From positions 166,332,825 to 166,396,824 of the forward strand of contig NC_133536.1 of NCBI RefSeq assembly GCF_048544455.1: DNA of 64,000 bases, in the 5' to 3' direction. Below, piece after piece: positions 1 through 11,736 of the stretch; positions within the stretch are counted from its first letter, which is position 1, and every line of letters starts with the position of its first letter. This DNA is from Silene latifolia (lineage: Eukaryota > Streptophyta > Magnoliopsida > Caryophyllales > Caryophyllaceae). The notes under the pieces are model-generated. The model worked only from the letters and a program-made list of their open reading frames with translations. It was not told the origin of the DNA and ran no database searches. The position numbers and the translations under genes are program-made.

Positions 1-1602
1 CTCTAACGAGGGATCTTTCATCATACGTTCGAGTCGAGCAATCACTAATCTTTAACTTAGTTAATCTCGTTTCGTCAAAAATGTAAGTCTGAGGGTGTAA
101 ATCTCATATTTCATTATTGTATTTTATTATTGTATCAATTAATGTAAGGTTTACGTCAAAAATATGCTTAAAACTGATTTATAAAACCCTTTTATCAAAC
201 CTATTTTTTACGGATTAACAGGAGACAGACGTCGAGAAGAAACGCAGCAACTGCTACGCCTCTTCGAAGAGTCGCAGCATCTGCTGCGCCTCTTCCTGAG
301 GCTGCCGCAGTTTCTGCCTTTCTTCTTCTTCCTTTGTTCTTTGTTAATTCGTCTCTTTTGTTCCGTCTTTTCTTATTTGCTTCATATTCCATTCGCATAA
401 TAATTATAATACATAGTTCATAATGATTTATCGCCTTAAAATTCGATTTAAATCCCTTATAATCAATATTTGCGGGTTTTTGTCATTAAAATCAAACCCG
501 GATTTTGGAGATTCGATTTGTTCGTATCAAATCTCTGGAATTCGACTTTTGTATATATTTTCATCTGTTTATCACAACTTTCTTAATAGTTTAACATAAA
601 TAAACCTAATTAATTTGTATTAATTTAATCCAAATTATTTGTAATTAGTTATAATTTGCTCACGATTAGTTTTAGTCCGTTTTAATTCGTTTTTTTACCG
701 CTTTTATGACCAATTCACATGTAAATAACCTGCTAAATCACTTTCATCCGAGTCAAATGTCAATAATCGATCATTAATTCACCAACGAACATTAACAACA
801 CGCAGTTCTGACTTCACAGCCAGAACTCACCTCAGGAACAGACGCAGTGACCACTGCGCCTCTTCCAAGAGACACGGCATTGCTGCGCCTGTTCCGGGGT
901 GACTTCTGTCGCTGAACTTCCGTTCTTGCTTTGACCTAATATGTTAATTACGTATTAATCGACTATTAACCCTAATATCATTTCTTAATCTGCCCGTATT
1001 TTCTAACCTAATTATTTTCATTTCTTTTCTCAAATTATCCGTCTTAAATATATTTTTGACGTAAATCATTAAATCATTGTAATTATTGTAATTTGTTTAT
1101 TTATTGTACCTTATTATTTTGTATCGTTTATTTGCTTGTTTTTCACATGTAATTAATCTTAAACTCTACTTCGACCTAATTGTTTGTTAATTATATGTTC
1201 ACCGACTTAGTTAATTCTCATATGCTAGGATCAAAATATTTTTTGTTGCATTGAATGCATATAATCGACAACATATCGAGTACAAATGACTTCCCTAATC
1301 ATTAGTAAAGGCCGCTATCGAGGCGGGCGGGATTAGGTGTTCGATCAAAAAAGCTTCCTAATACGTACCCTCACCCCTTACTCCAGATCTCTGTGAAAAT
1401 CCGTGTTCATTGCCATCCACGAGAGTCATTCTAGACATAGAATGCTAAGGGTAACGAGTCTTAGTGTCTATGTCATTACTTTGTGTCTTGACATGACGCG
1501 AAGTATTCGAACGGTTTCCAATTTTCCACAATAAATTGGTGGCGACCCCACAAATGCAAACATTTGTTTCCCAAGTGCCGCCGTGGGCCCCCCGTGTCCA
1601 CA
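1..1602 (+). repeat. 5' LTR of the Tat-like element (partial, 3' two thirds)
   Basis: This stretch aligns from end to end with 27118-28716 with scattered substitutions and small indels. It ends in CA at 1601-1602, directly before the primer-binding site. The missing part (U3 and the promoter) lies upstream of the window. It contains two copies of the dyad motif described separately (from 242 and from 842). Small frames inside it are not genes. Confidence 0.92.
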
Positions 1603-1605
1603 GTT

Positions 1606-1623
1606 TGGCGACTCTTCTGGGGA
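1606..1623 (+). other. tRNA primer-binding site of the Tat-like element
   Basis: The 18-base string tggcgactcttctgggga starts four bases after the CA end of the LTR. It begins with TGG, the complement of a tRNA 3' CCA end, and matches the form of primer site common in Tat/Ogre-type elements. I did not assign the tRNA species. Confidence 0.75.
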
Positions 1624-2396
1624 TTAATACAGTTACGTGTTGCCAAGAGTGAAACTTGAACAAGGTTAGGGAATAGTTTATATGAGACAGTTGTCGGTTT
1701 TCATTACTCGATCTTCTTAGATCGTTTTATTCGGCCTTCCTAGGCCCAACCCAACCAATTCGACCAATCGTCCCGTCTGGACGGTCCAAATTCTTATCTG
1801 GGCCTAAGGATGGATAGCGATTGACGTCAACCATACCATGATGCTTACTCATGTTTGTATAAAGGGCTTTCACTACTCGAGGAAATGGACTAGGAACCGA
1901 CCTTACTCATGTTTAGCACGAACCTCTCCACAGACCGGGGTTTGATTGCTAGGTATGGCAACCCACCCTTTTAAGGCAAAACCCTTATAAATGCACTCAA
2001 CATACCCTTATAATGCTTGTATTAATGATTGTATCATATGTGATCACCATTTTCTAAACAAAACCATGACGAAATTTTGTAAGATCAAAAACCTTTTCAA
2101 AATGTAAATATTTTCGAAAAATGGCCCAAATTAGCGCAAAATGAGTCAAAACTCTGTCCAAATATCGAGTTAAAATTCGGGCCTCAAAACCCATTTCAAA
2201 ACCTCACTTCGAGTCAACACTCCTACAACTACACTATAGTTGACTAGGACAAACATTTCAAAACTGTCATTTTCAAACCTCACTTGACACAAGTGGCACA
2301 CTCCCACTTCACAAGTCGAGTCTTTTATTTAAGTAAGTGTGCTAGAGCGGTCGATCGTGTTTTGATTCGTCGTCGATCTTTTATCCAGTTTTCGAG
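1624..2396 (+). other. Untranslated leader of the Tat-like element
   Basis: This is leader sequence between the primer site and gag. It is C/A-rich towards the end and I see no long open frame or recognisable domain in it. Confidence 0.6.
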
Positions 2397-3527
2397 ATGC
2401 CTGAAACTAGTACCACAAGCGCCAGCGGTCAACCCCCAAATGGTAATGATCAAGTCCTACCTGCGCTCGCTCGCCTCCAAACAACCCAAGACCAAGTTTA
2501 TGATCGCCTCAACACAATTCAAGGCCGAATTGTTGCTGTAGAAACTAGACTCCCTCCTGCAGAAGATGAAGTTCCTAGTGAATTTGTGCATGTTAACCTT
2601 CCACCTTATGTTGGACAACCAGAAATCAACCCTCCTACTGAAGCCGAGAAGCGACTCCAATACTTGGAGGAGCAACTATTGTATCTCAAGGGAGACGACA
2701 TCTATAGGGAAAACAATCGCAAGTATGAGGCTGTTAACGCCAAATTGCCAACCAACTTCAACATGACTGATATCCCAAAGTTCAAGGGGCATGAAAACCC
2801 TTTGAACCATATTCGTGCTTTCAAAGACTACATGTCTATCAAAGGCATCAAACCTGAGATGTTCCTAAGGATCTTTCCTTCATCTCTCGACACCATCCCT
2901 AAGCAATGGTTCTATTCTCTAGAACACAAGAAGATTGCCACTTGGGATGATGCCGCGATCGAGTTCGCTAAACAATACGCGAATAATGCTGAAATCCAAA
3001 TCAATATGCGCACTTTAGAGGTTCTTACCCAAAATGAGAAAGAAGGCTTCACCGACTTCCTAAGTAGGTGGAGGAGGACTAGCACACAACTTGTTGAGCG
3101 TCCGGATAAAGCTAACCTTGTGGAAAAGTTCGTGGATAACTTGAGACCCATTTATGCAAACCACTTGAGGTACCAAAACATTAAGACCTTCAAGGATTTA
3201 ACTATGCTAGGGACAAGAATTGAAGATGACATCCGTAAAGGGCTCTTGTCCAAAACGGTGGGTCGTGGATATGAAGGTTCAACGAGTCGTTCTTATGGCT
3301 CTTGTAGCAAGACTGATGAGGTTAACCTTCTCGAATCATCAAAGAAGAATAACCCACAAAGGAAGTTCACAAACATAGGCGATACATACTCCAATGCTTT
3401 GAAAAGGTTGATGAAACAGGGTAAGCTCCAACCCATAGGGCTTACACCTGACCCAGAAAAGGAGTCCAAGTTCTGGGACGAAAATTCATACTGCGAATAT
3501 CATAGAGGTAAGGGACACGATACATAG
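2397..3527 (+). pseudogene. gag of the Tat-like element (interrupted)
   Basis: The 376-codon frame opens at ATG 2397. Residues 120-290 resemble a plant Retrotrans_gag capsid domain, with the pattern PKQWFYSLEHKKIATWDD and an NMRTLE/LxxLxQ segment after it. Near the end a C-x2-H-x4-H-type cluster (CEYHRGKGHDT) looks like the Tat zinc motif. The frame stops at TAG 3525-3527, exactly where a tryptophan codon would suit; the same frame then runs on with KCYMIKHVLQDMI, so this looks like a TGG-to-TAG mutation. Downstream to about 4190 the gag tail is broken into short frames (for example 3874-4062, a Glu-rich coiled-coil-like piece). Confidence 0.85.
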
Positions 3528-4194
3528 AAGTGTTATATGATAAAGCATGTCCTTCAAGATATGATCGCAGATGGTCGCCTACCCATACCTCCTAGAGGTA
3601 AGACTAACAATACTCAGAATCCTCTTGGAGTTCTGATGATTACAAATGAAGAATCTACCTTAGATTGTTCACACCTCAATCGAAGATGAGATCCATGCGT
3701 TAGAAGATGAGGGGAGTTATTCCACCATTTCTCCTACCATCGCCAACTTTATTGCATGGGCAAAGAGTATGAGTAGGTAAGTCTCAGAACTGGAAGATAT
3801 AGTATCATCCCTCCGCAATCCAAACACCATCCCTAAGGAGAGCATCCCACTAAATCTTTCCCGGAATTCTACAATGCAAGAAGTGGTAGCCGTGGTTGAT
3901 AGCCTAGTCGATCAAATAATCCACTTAGAAGCTGAGATCATCAGATTGAGAGAGCTTGCTACCGTCAACGGAATATGGGCCAATGACGAAGAAGATGAAT
4001 ACCTCACTGAGCACTACCTAGTCAAGGTTAGTGAAGATATAGTCAAAGGTAGTGAAGACTAAGATATATACCACCTTACTCGTTCAGGGCGTCCATATCA
4101 AAATGTTTCTCAAAATGGTCCTATAGCTAATGATCCAATTACCAACACCAACGTCATCACACCAAATGACGGCGAAGGTACATCCACTGATCAC

Positions 4195-5366
4195 TTGCTA
4201 AAACAACTACAGAAGACAAAGGCTGATCTTTCAGTCTGGAAACTAGTTGCAAGCTCATTCCCTCATCGTCAAGCTTTGCTGCAAACCCTGGCTAAGTTAA
4301 ACGTGGCACACAACTCTACACCTGATGACGTAGTCAACTTGGTCTTCCAAGATTCAACTAAGCTAAGTAACCCAGTTACTTTCTCAGATGAGGATTTGCT
4401 ACCTTTCGGCGCTAATCACAACCTGGCTCTATATATTACTATCATTTGCTTAAAGAAGAATGTGCTAATGACTTTGGTAGATGATGGCTCTGCAGTCAAT
4501 GTCATACCATTAAAAAAGCATATAAATTGGGTATGAAAGAGTCATATTGGGCTCCTACTAACCAAGGTGTTCGAGCATACGATGGTACACGACGTAAAGT
4601 GGTAGGACTAGTCAACCTCACCATAGCCACATGGTCGATTGAACGAAAGGTTAACTTTCAAATAGTGGATATCGAGGCATCATTCAACATACTCCTGGGA
4701 AGGCCTTCGATTCACGCTTCCAAAGCAGTAACATCCACCTTGCACCAAAAAATCAAGATCCCACTAGATGGCAAAGTAGTGACGATCACTGCGTCACCTA
4801 TCAAGGCAGTAATAGAAAAGATGTCAATCAACCAAGTAGTTACAGATCCAGTATACGAGCTTAGGGGCTTCCATAGCATAAACCATGTAGAAAGTGAACT
4901 AGCACCTCTATACTTCGATCAATATTCCAATTTAGTGGTCAACCACATACTCAAGTCTGAGGGATACTTCCCGGGAATGCCACTGAATCCTGCCCAGAGA
5001 AATACCTTTGTACCTTACAAAGAAGGAAACTCTCAAAGGATACCACTAGGATTGGGATACAAACCCACGAAAGAAGAAGCTCTAGAGATGCTCACACAGT
5101 TTCAAAACCGCGGGAACGTGGGAATCCAAATGCGACCCTATCTCCCCACCCTAAATGGATACTTCGTTAGAGAAGGGAGTCAGGAATACTTTCATGGGTT
5201 TCCCGAACCTTGGAACTATAGAGGAAGGCAACTAGCCGGAATCGAGATCTTTCACGATTGCTACTTCATTCTTTCAGAAATGGTTTCTACCGTCAAGACT
5301 CGTCAAGCACCTTGCTTAGACGAACATACTGTTAGCCTTCTGTTTGGAGAAGACCGATTTGTTTGA
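4195..5366 (+). pseudogene. Aspartic protease region of the Tat-like polyprotein (frameshifted)
   Basis: Two overlapping frames (4195-4536 and 4527-5366) carry this region, so there is a frameshift near 4530. The protease active-site segment reads VDDGSAVNV at about 4480-4505, where the family usually has D-x-G-S-A. The second frame has NILLGRPSIH, matching the ILLGRPW hallmark that follows the flap in gypsy proteases. The rest up to 5366 is the connector between protease and RT. Adjacent stops make this copy non-functional. Confidence 0.82.
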
Positions 5367-5390
5367 GCTGCACAGGACGAGATCATTACT

Positions 5391-5975
5391 ATGATACTAC
5401 AGGATGACCATTTCAACCCTGCAGCGTTAATCATCGAAACCAATTCGAATCAGCAAAAAGGATGGAGAAAGTCGATCAAATGGACAAACAACCAAGGAAA
5501 GCTCTTCAAAGTCACCACTGGAGAAGGAGAGATGTTCAAAGGAGAACCCGAAGATAACGAATTCGAGTCAGAGTTGGAGTCGGAGTCGGAATCAGAGTCG
5601 GAGTATAGAGAAGTCCCTAGAGAGTCTCCTCCTGTCGTCACTCTCAATCCCCTTCTTTCTCCTAGCATAGCATCAGGTAGTAACAGTAGCTTGGGAAATG
5701 TCCCAGTTGTTGTCCCTTTACCGCCACTGACTACCGAACAGATGGCTTCTTTGTTTCAACTCTTTTCAAAATTTAATATGAATAAATCAGATTCTGCTTA
5801 CTCTTTGTGTTATCGTGAATGCAATTCTATTTACGATGATAATGAGGATGATCCAGACCCAGATTCAATCGAATTACCTCCCTACATAGCTAAAGAAATA
5901 CTACAAGAGGGGGAAGGGGCACCGGTTCTAGAAAACCCTGAACCCATCAACGTAGGAACCGAACTAGAAGCCTAA
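5391..5975 (+). pseudogene. Acidic protease-RT linker of the Tat-like polyprotein
   Basis: This is a 194-codon open stretch with no catalytic motif. About residues 55-75 form a low-complexity Glu/Ser run (ESELESESESESE) that is followed by a Pro-rich segment. It lies between the protease and the RT N-terminus and ends in a stop at 5973-5975. It is probably part of the same polyprotein. Confidence 0.6.
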
Positions 5976-7308
5976 GAACTTAGGATAGGTACATCCTTAA
6001 ACCCAACCGAAAGGGCCAGTTTCATAGACCTCCTACATGAGTTCAAAGACGTTTTCACTTGGTCCTATAAAGACATGCCAGGGATCGACAGGGATATTGC
6101 AGAACATAAAATCCCAATCAAACCAGATTTCAAACCTGTAAAGCAGAAACTTCGTCGAATGAGGACAGAATGGGCTCTTAAAATCAAAGAATAAGTCGAT
6201 AAACAATTCAAAGACGGGTTCATCAAAGTTTCCAAGTATTCAGACTGGTGGCTAACATAGTACCTGTGCCCAAAAAGGATGGGCGAATCCGAGTTGTGTT
6301 GATTTCAGAGACTTAAACAAAGTGAGTCCCAAGGACGATTTTCCTCTACCACACATCGACATATTGGTAGACAATACAGCAGACCATGCATTATTGTCCT
6401 TCATGGACGGATATGCAGGATATAATCAGATCAAGATGGCCATGGAAGACATGCATAAGACTGCCTTCGTCACCCAATGGGGCACCTATTGCTATACTGT
6501 CATGCCATTCGGGTTAATCAATGCTGGAGCTACATATCAATGCACTGCGACCACATTGCTACATGACATGATGCATAAAGAAGTAGAGGTGTATGTGGAT
6601 GATATGATTGTCAAGTCCAAAGATAGGAAGGGGCACATTGACAACCTTTGCAAATTCTTCCTAAGACTGCGAAAGTACAACATGAGGCTCAATCCTCAGA
6701 AATGTGCATTCGGGGTAACATCAGGCAAGCTTCTGGGATATGTCGTCAGTCAAAGGGGAATAGAAATCGATCCTTCCAAAATCAAAGCTCTAATCGAAAT
6801 GCCACAACCTCAGACAGAGAAGGAGGTTAGGGGATTTTTAAGCAAGGTGCAATATATAAGTCGATTCATATCAAAACTTACCATGATCTGTGAACCCATT
6901 TTCAAAAAGCTCAAGAAAACAAATCATACCATATGGGATGATGACTGTCAAAAGGCGTTTGATAAAATTAAGGAGATACTAGCCAAACCACCAGTGCTCA
7001 TGCCTCCTCAACGAGATCAACATCTTGGTTTATATCTCACAGTGACCGAAATAGCCATGGGGGCTATGCTCGCACAAACCGTTGGAAAAGAAGAAAGAGT
7101 TATCTACTACCTTAGTAAGAAATTCTTGTGGAGTATGAATGCAAGTACACGCCTCTCGAAAAGACATGCCTCGCTCTTGTGTGGGCAACAAAGAAGCTAC
7201 GCCATTACATGCTTAGCTACTCTGTCAAGGTGTACTCCAAAATGGATCCTGTCAAATACCTCTTCGAAAAACCCATTCTCAATGGACGCTTGGCAAGATG
7301 GACCTTAA
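5976..7308 (+). pseudogene. Reverse transcriptase plus first RNase H of the Tat-like element (broken)
   Basis: An RT N-terminal part is readable from about 5976 (FKDVFTWSYKDMPGIDRDIAEHK) but has a stop near 6193 and a frameshift near 6250-6300. The main frame 6322-7308 holds the RT core: SFMDGYAGYNQIKM, MPFGLINAGATYQ and the catalytic YVDDM box at about 6592-6606. It then has the thumb/connection LGYVVSQRGIEIDPSKIKA and the start of the RNase H (LYLTVTEIAMGAMLAQ). A frameshift near 7130 moves the rest of the RNase H into the frame that opens at 7128. The domain order and motifs are those of Ty3/gypsy pol, and the copy cannot make a working enzyme. Confidence 0.93.
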
Positions 7309-7772
7309 TGCTCTCAGAGTTCGATCTCAAATACGTACCTCTAAAGGTTATAAAGGGGCGCGCCGTTGCCGAGTTCTTTGCGGATAATCCCATCAACGAC
7401 GCACAAGCAGTAGACACGTGGTCATTTCTAGATGAGGATATACTACAAACCAATGTAGATTCTTGGGACCTGTATTTTGATGGAGCCTCAAATCTAAGAG
7501 GATTGGGAATAGGAGTATTGCTAATTTCTCCTGAAGGTGAGTATACGCCACTCTCTGTCAAACTCGACTTCGAGGTGACAAATAACGTGGCAGAATATGA
7601 AGCTTGCCTCATTGGGCTACAAGCAGCAGTAAGTTTAGGCATCAAAAATCTTCGAGTTCATGGAGACTCATCCTTGATCATCAACCAAATTACCGGATCT
7701 TGGAAAATTCGAAGTGAAAGTCTAGCACCCTATCAGGCTAGGATAGATCAAGTTGCCCAATTCTTCGATTAA
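7128..7772 (+). pseudogene. RNase H tail and second (archaeal-type-like) RNase H domain of pol
   Basis: The first third continues the gypsy RNase H and connection (CLALVWATKKLRHYM, then YLFEKPILNGRLARW). From about 7465 a second RNase H follows: WDLYFDGASNLRGLGIG, TNNVAEYEACLIGLQAA and HGDSSLIINQITG. These supply the Asp, Glu and Asp of the RNase H active site. A second RNase H between RT/RH and integrase is a known mark of the Tat lineage. The frame stops at TAA 7770-7772 and remnants of the domain run on to about 7880. Confidence 0.88.
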
Positions 7773-8000
7773 GTGACTTATCTACACCTACCTCGAAAAG
7801 AAAAGCAGTTTGCAGACGCCCTTGCAAAACTTGCATCTCTGATTAACATGCCAGACGACTTGATAGAAATGCCTTAATGCATCGAACGATGATCAGAACC
7901 AGCCTATGTACACCAAATTACAGATGAAGAGGAAAATCCAGGGGAACCTTGGTTTCAAGCCATTCTGAACTTCAAGCTCAATGGTACATATCCACCAGAT

Positions 8001-9185
8001 ATGGATAAGAGAGGACAACGTGCCACATGCCTACTAGCCTCTCAATATCTCCTCATGCAAGGAGAATTGTACAAAAGAACACCTTTTGGTGTAGTCTTAC
8101 ATTGCCTTGATCATTCACAGGCACAAAAAGTGATGGAAGAAGTTCACGATGGTGAGTGTGGCCCTCATATAAGTGGACCAATGATAGCAAAGAAAATCAC
8201 GCGTCTGAGATATTACTGGACCACAATGGAATTAGATTGCATCAAGTATGTTAGACATTGCCACAACTGCCAAATCTTCGGGAATGTGCAACATGTCCCT
8301 CCTTCACTACTCTACACCATGACATCTCCTTGGCCATTTTCTGCTTAGGGAATCGACATCATCGGAAAGATCACCCCAGCCGGAACAGGAGGTCACTGTT
8401 TTATCTTGGTAGCCATCGACTATTTTATTAAATGGGTCGAAGCGGCATCTTACACTAGTCTCACAGCCAAAAACGTGGCAAAGTTCATACAAACCAATAT
8501 CATCTGCCGATATGGTTGCCCACATGAGATCATCATTGACAATGGATCACATTTCCAGGCTGATACGGAACAATTGCTCTCCAAGTAAAAAATTAAACAC
8601 CACCATTCCTCGCCATAAAGACCACAAACTAATGGCGCGGTAGAGGCAGCTAATAAGAATGTTGTCACAATCCTCAAGAAAATGATCGACAATTATCGCG
8701 ATTGGCCCAGTAAGATACCGTTCGCATTATGGGAATATCGCACATCAGTTAGGACGCCTACTGGGGCTACTCCTTTCTATTTAACTTACGGCATGGAAGT
8801 TGTACAACCAGTTAAACTAGAAATCCCATCCTTACGCATTCTGCTCGAAAGTCAAATTCCAGAAACTGGTTGGAAGAGAAATAGATATGAAGAACTCGTC
8901 CTCTTAGATGAACGAAGATTGTGTGCATTGCATAATGTGCAAACATATCAGACACATATCAAACAAGCCTTCAACAAAAGGGTTAAGCCTAGAAATATCA
9001 AAGAAGGAGACTTAGTCCTCAAATCAGTTAGAGCTCTTCTACCTGTCGATCCACGAGGAAAGTTCAAACCCAACTGGGCCGGATCATTCTTAGTCAAGTC
9101 CATACTCTCGGGGGGTGCGGTTAGGATCAGAGGCCTATATGGGAATGAATTTGCTAATCCAACTAACCTCGACCAACTGAAATGA
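8001..9185 (+). pseudogene. Integrase of the Tat-like element (at least two in-frame stops)
   Basis: An H-H-C-C zinc module (HDGECGPHISG, then CHNCQIFGN) is followed by the catalytic core. The core aspartate is in GIDIIGK just after a TAG at 8346-8348, the second aspartate is in IIDNGSHF near 8535, and the glutamate is in NGAVEAANK near 8645. Stops at 8346 and 8586 and another near 8617 break the frame. The C-terminal frame 8682-9185 (LWEYRTSVRTPTGATPFYL, GDLVLKSV, WAGSFLVKSIL) is the usual GPY/F-type tail of gypsy integrases. The TAG at 8346 again replaces a likely tryptophan. Confidence 0.92.
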
Positions 9186-9701
9186 TATTATGCCTTAGGA
9201 CAAAACACGCGCCTCGCGTATCACCCACGTGCCGCTCATGCAACACGAAATAAAAATGGCCCTTGGTCCGCTGAAATAAAGCTTATGTCACCTTGCTCGT
9301 GCATCTTGACAATTCGTCATCCTCATATCATCAAGTAAATTGAGTTGTATTTTAGGAGTAAGTAAAGCTCATGCTTATTTTCTGGTTCATTACAAGCTCT
9401 TGCTTAGAACAATTATTCATTTACATTTAATCGAACTACGCGCAAGGGTTTGATTTCATTTTTTAAAATGAATACGTAGGAAATCCTTCACAAGATACAA
9501 CCCATTATTTTAAAATGTAAATAGAAGGACATTTGCGTCTGCATTTGAAATTCGACAAGAATAATAAAAGAAATATACAATAGTTTCATAATTAATTAAT
9601 CTTTTATTCATTTCTTCCATAAATAATAATAATATGCCACATAATATAAAATGCTGAAAAATAAATAGGCTAGGATTCTAAAACCCCCGCCATTTATTAC
9701 A

Positions 9702-9785
<84 letters not shown>

Positions 9786-9806
9786 TAAATAATACTACGA
9801 CTTAGG
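9186..9806. other. Convergent 3' region between pol and the antisense gene aORF1
   Basis: There is no coding sequence here apart from the end of pol. It lies between the pol stop and the aORF1 stop, which face each other, and so should hold the 3' ends of both units. It is AT-rich and contains the AAT microsatellite listed separately. Confidence 0.6.
9701..9790. repeat. (AAT)n microsatellite, about 28 units
   Basis: This is a nearly pure AAT run. The poly-leucine frame read from the opposite strand (9608-9865) is an artefact of this repeat. Confidence 0.97.
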
Positions 9807-9873
9807 CTACTCTTCCATCTTTCCTTTGCGTTTGTCATTTTTATCATACTTTTTGTCTCGACCACGAGCCGGG

Positions 9874-11289
9874 TGTAATACTACGGTTTTCTATGTCTGA
9901 GTACTCTATCGAGTGGGGCTTACTCTGTCGAGTAAGTATGTTTGTATACGAAACAGTAGTCTGCCTGATGGGTACTCGATCAAGTATGTGTGATACTCGA
10001 TCGAGTAAGGGTCACTCGATCGAGTAAGTTACTTACTCGATCGAGTAAGTTACTTTTACGGGTTGTTTTTACGGGTTTTGATAGCAACGCGAGAAAGATA
10101 TATAAACTTAATCCGTCAGTTTCTTTTCACTTTTACACTTTTCTAAACTTCACAAAAGAGAAAATAAGGTTTCGTAGTTCTCCTCTCTCATATCCTATCA
10201 AATCCCAAGGCTTGTGTCGCCATAATCCTGAGTTCTTTATACCGTTGAGACCGTCATATTATGGGTAAGATCCTTGTACCGTTTTTATGTTGATCCGTTG
10301 ATTTTAGTTGAAACCCTAACTGGGTAATTTGGGGGTTTTGGGAGTATTGTGTTTATTAGATGGTGATTGTAAGATTGTATGATTGTATGTTTGATAGGAG
10401 GTGATTTCATTGAAGAACGATTTTGATTAGCTGTTAGACCGTCTGTGGTGATTGCTTTTCCAGGTAAGGTTTTCCTACTCGGTATTAATTACATGATGTG
10501 ATTGGTGGTTTCGTTGTGATTGTTGTTAAAGTATATTGTTGGTGATTGTGACGGTTGTTGTTTATTATCGTTGATTGTTGTTGTTGTTGTATCTGTCTGT
10601 GATCTTTGGGGTACGTCCCTGGCTGAGTGGAGTCATTTGCGGGAGTGGCTTAACGCCCTTGATTCGCCCTCTGTGGAACCCGCCACAGAAGGGATGTGCA
10701 CATTAATGAACATGGGTTTATCGCTCGATGGAGATGAGCGGGGCTTAGGTGGGAACGGCTGCGGTCCCCCACTAGCGGTGTGAAGTATCTGTTGCGATGG
10801 GTACTCTGACAGGGCTACACACTTTAGTGTGTAGTCAGTTGTGTGGATATTGATTATGGAGTTTGGAGGATTGTTGTATTGTTGAGCTGTTTATGTACTT
10901 GTTTCGTTGTGGATTGGTTGTGTGTAATTAGTACTGACCCCGTTTAAATGTTTTAAAAACTGTGGTGATCTATTCGGGGATGGTGAGCAGCTATTGAGCA
11001 GGTATGATATGACGCATATGGGATAGCTGGGATGAGTCATCACGTTGCAGTTAGAAGTCTTCCGCTGTGTCAGACGATGTCTAGTAGTTTTGATAGTTTT
11101 ATCAGTAGACCGTTTTGAGTACTTTGTATTTCAGTTTAATAGTTTTGGAGTTGACATGTAATCACTTTAAACCGTTTTTACATGTTTCGTTATTGTCTTA
11201 TGATTATCATTGTCTCGGGTAACCGAGATGGTGACGTTTCCATACCTTAAGTGGTCCTGGTAAGGCACTTGGAGTATGGGGGTGTCACA
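9874..11289 (+). repeat. 5' LTR of the nested Tekay-like element
   Basis: This 1416-bp copy matches 15842-17247 with substitutions and short indels. The first 150 bases hold a cluster of ACTCGATCGAGT-like palindromes. A frame at 10520-10783 has a diverged counterpart in the other LTR at 16483-16803 and is LTR sequence, not a gene. Confidence 0.93.
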
Positions 11290-11292
11290 AAG

Positions 11293-11304
11293 TGGTATCA
11301 GAGC
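11293..11304 (+). other. Primer-binding site (initiator Met tRNA type)
   Basis: TGGTATCAGAGC lies three bases after the LTR end. It is the standard complement of the plant initiator-Met tRNA 3' end used by most LTR retrotransposons. Confidence 0.92.
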
Positions 11305-11686
11305 GACGATCCTGAAACCTGTAACCAATGAACCTAATGAACATAGGGAGTCAAAATAAAATGAACCCGGGGTAGAAGTTGTAGGAGCTAATGCAAAGGC
11401 TTGGGAGACATCCTAAAGTCACGAACTCGCCCAACAATTTTGAACCGGTTACCATGGGATATGAGTCGGGATCGCTATGTGTTTATCTTGTAAATTGTGT
11501 ATCTTTGTAGCAAAGTGTGGTATGGATCGGTGGATGTATGTATGTGAAGAATGGGGAATGTGTAGAGAAAGATGATAATGAAGTGATTTTATACATTATT
11601 GATTGAAAGCTTGATAGTTGTTTTACGATATGGCATTATAGAAACACGGAAAAAAAAGTTTGTTTGGTTTGAGTTATACGTAGAGT

Positions 11687-11736
<50 letters not shown>

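Noticed and set aside
201..398. Minus-strand frame in the 5' LTR, repeated at 27316-27507
   Set aside because: Both are the same LTR sequence with the dyad motif. A frame kept in both LTR copies is expected from their common origin and is not evidence of a gene.
9608..9865. Minus-strand frame with a long leucine run
   Set aside because: It is translation of the AAT microsatellite. Only the stretch before it matters, as the end of aORF1 in another frame.
10520..10783. Open frame shared with 16483-16803
   Set aside because: These are the two LTRs of the nested element. No domain is seen and the frame lengths differ.
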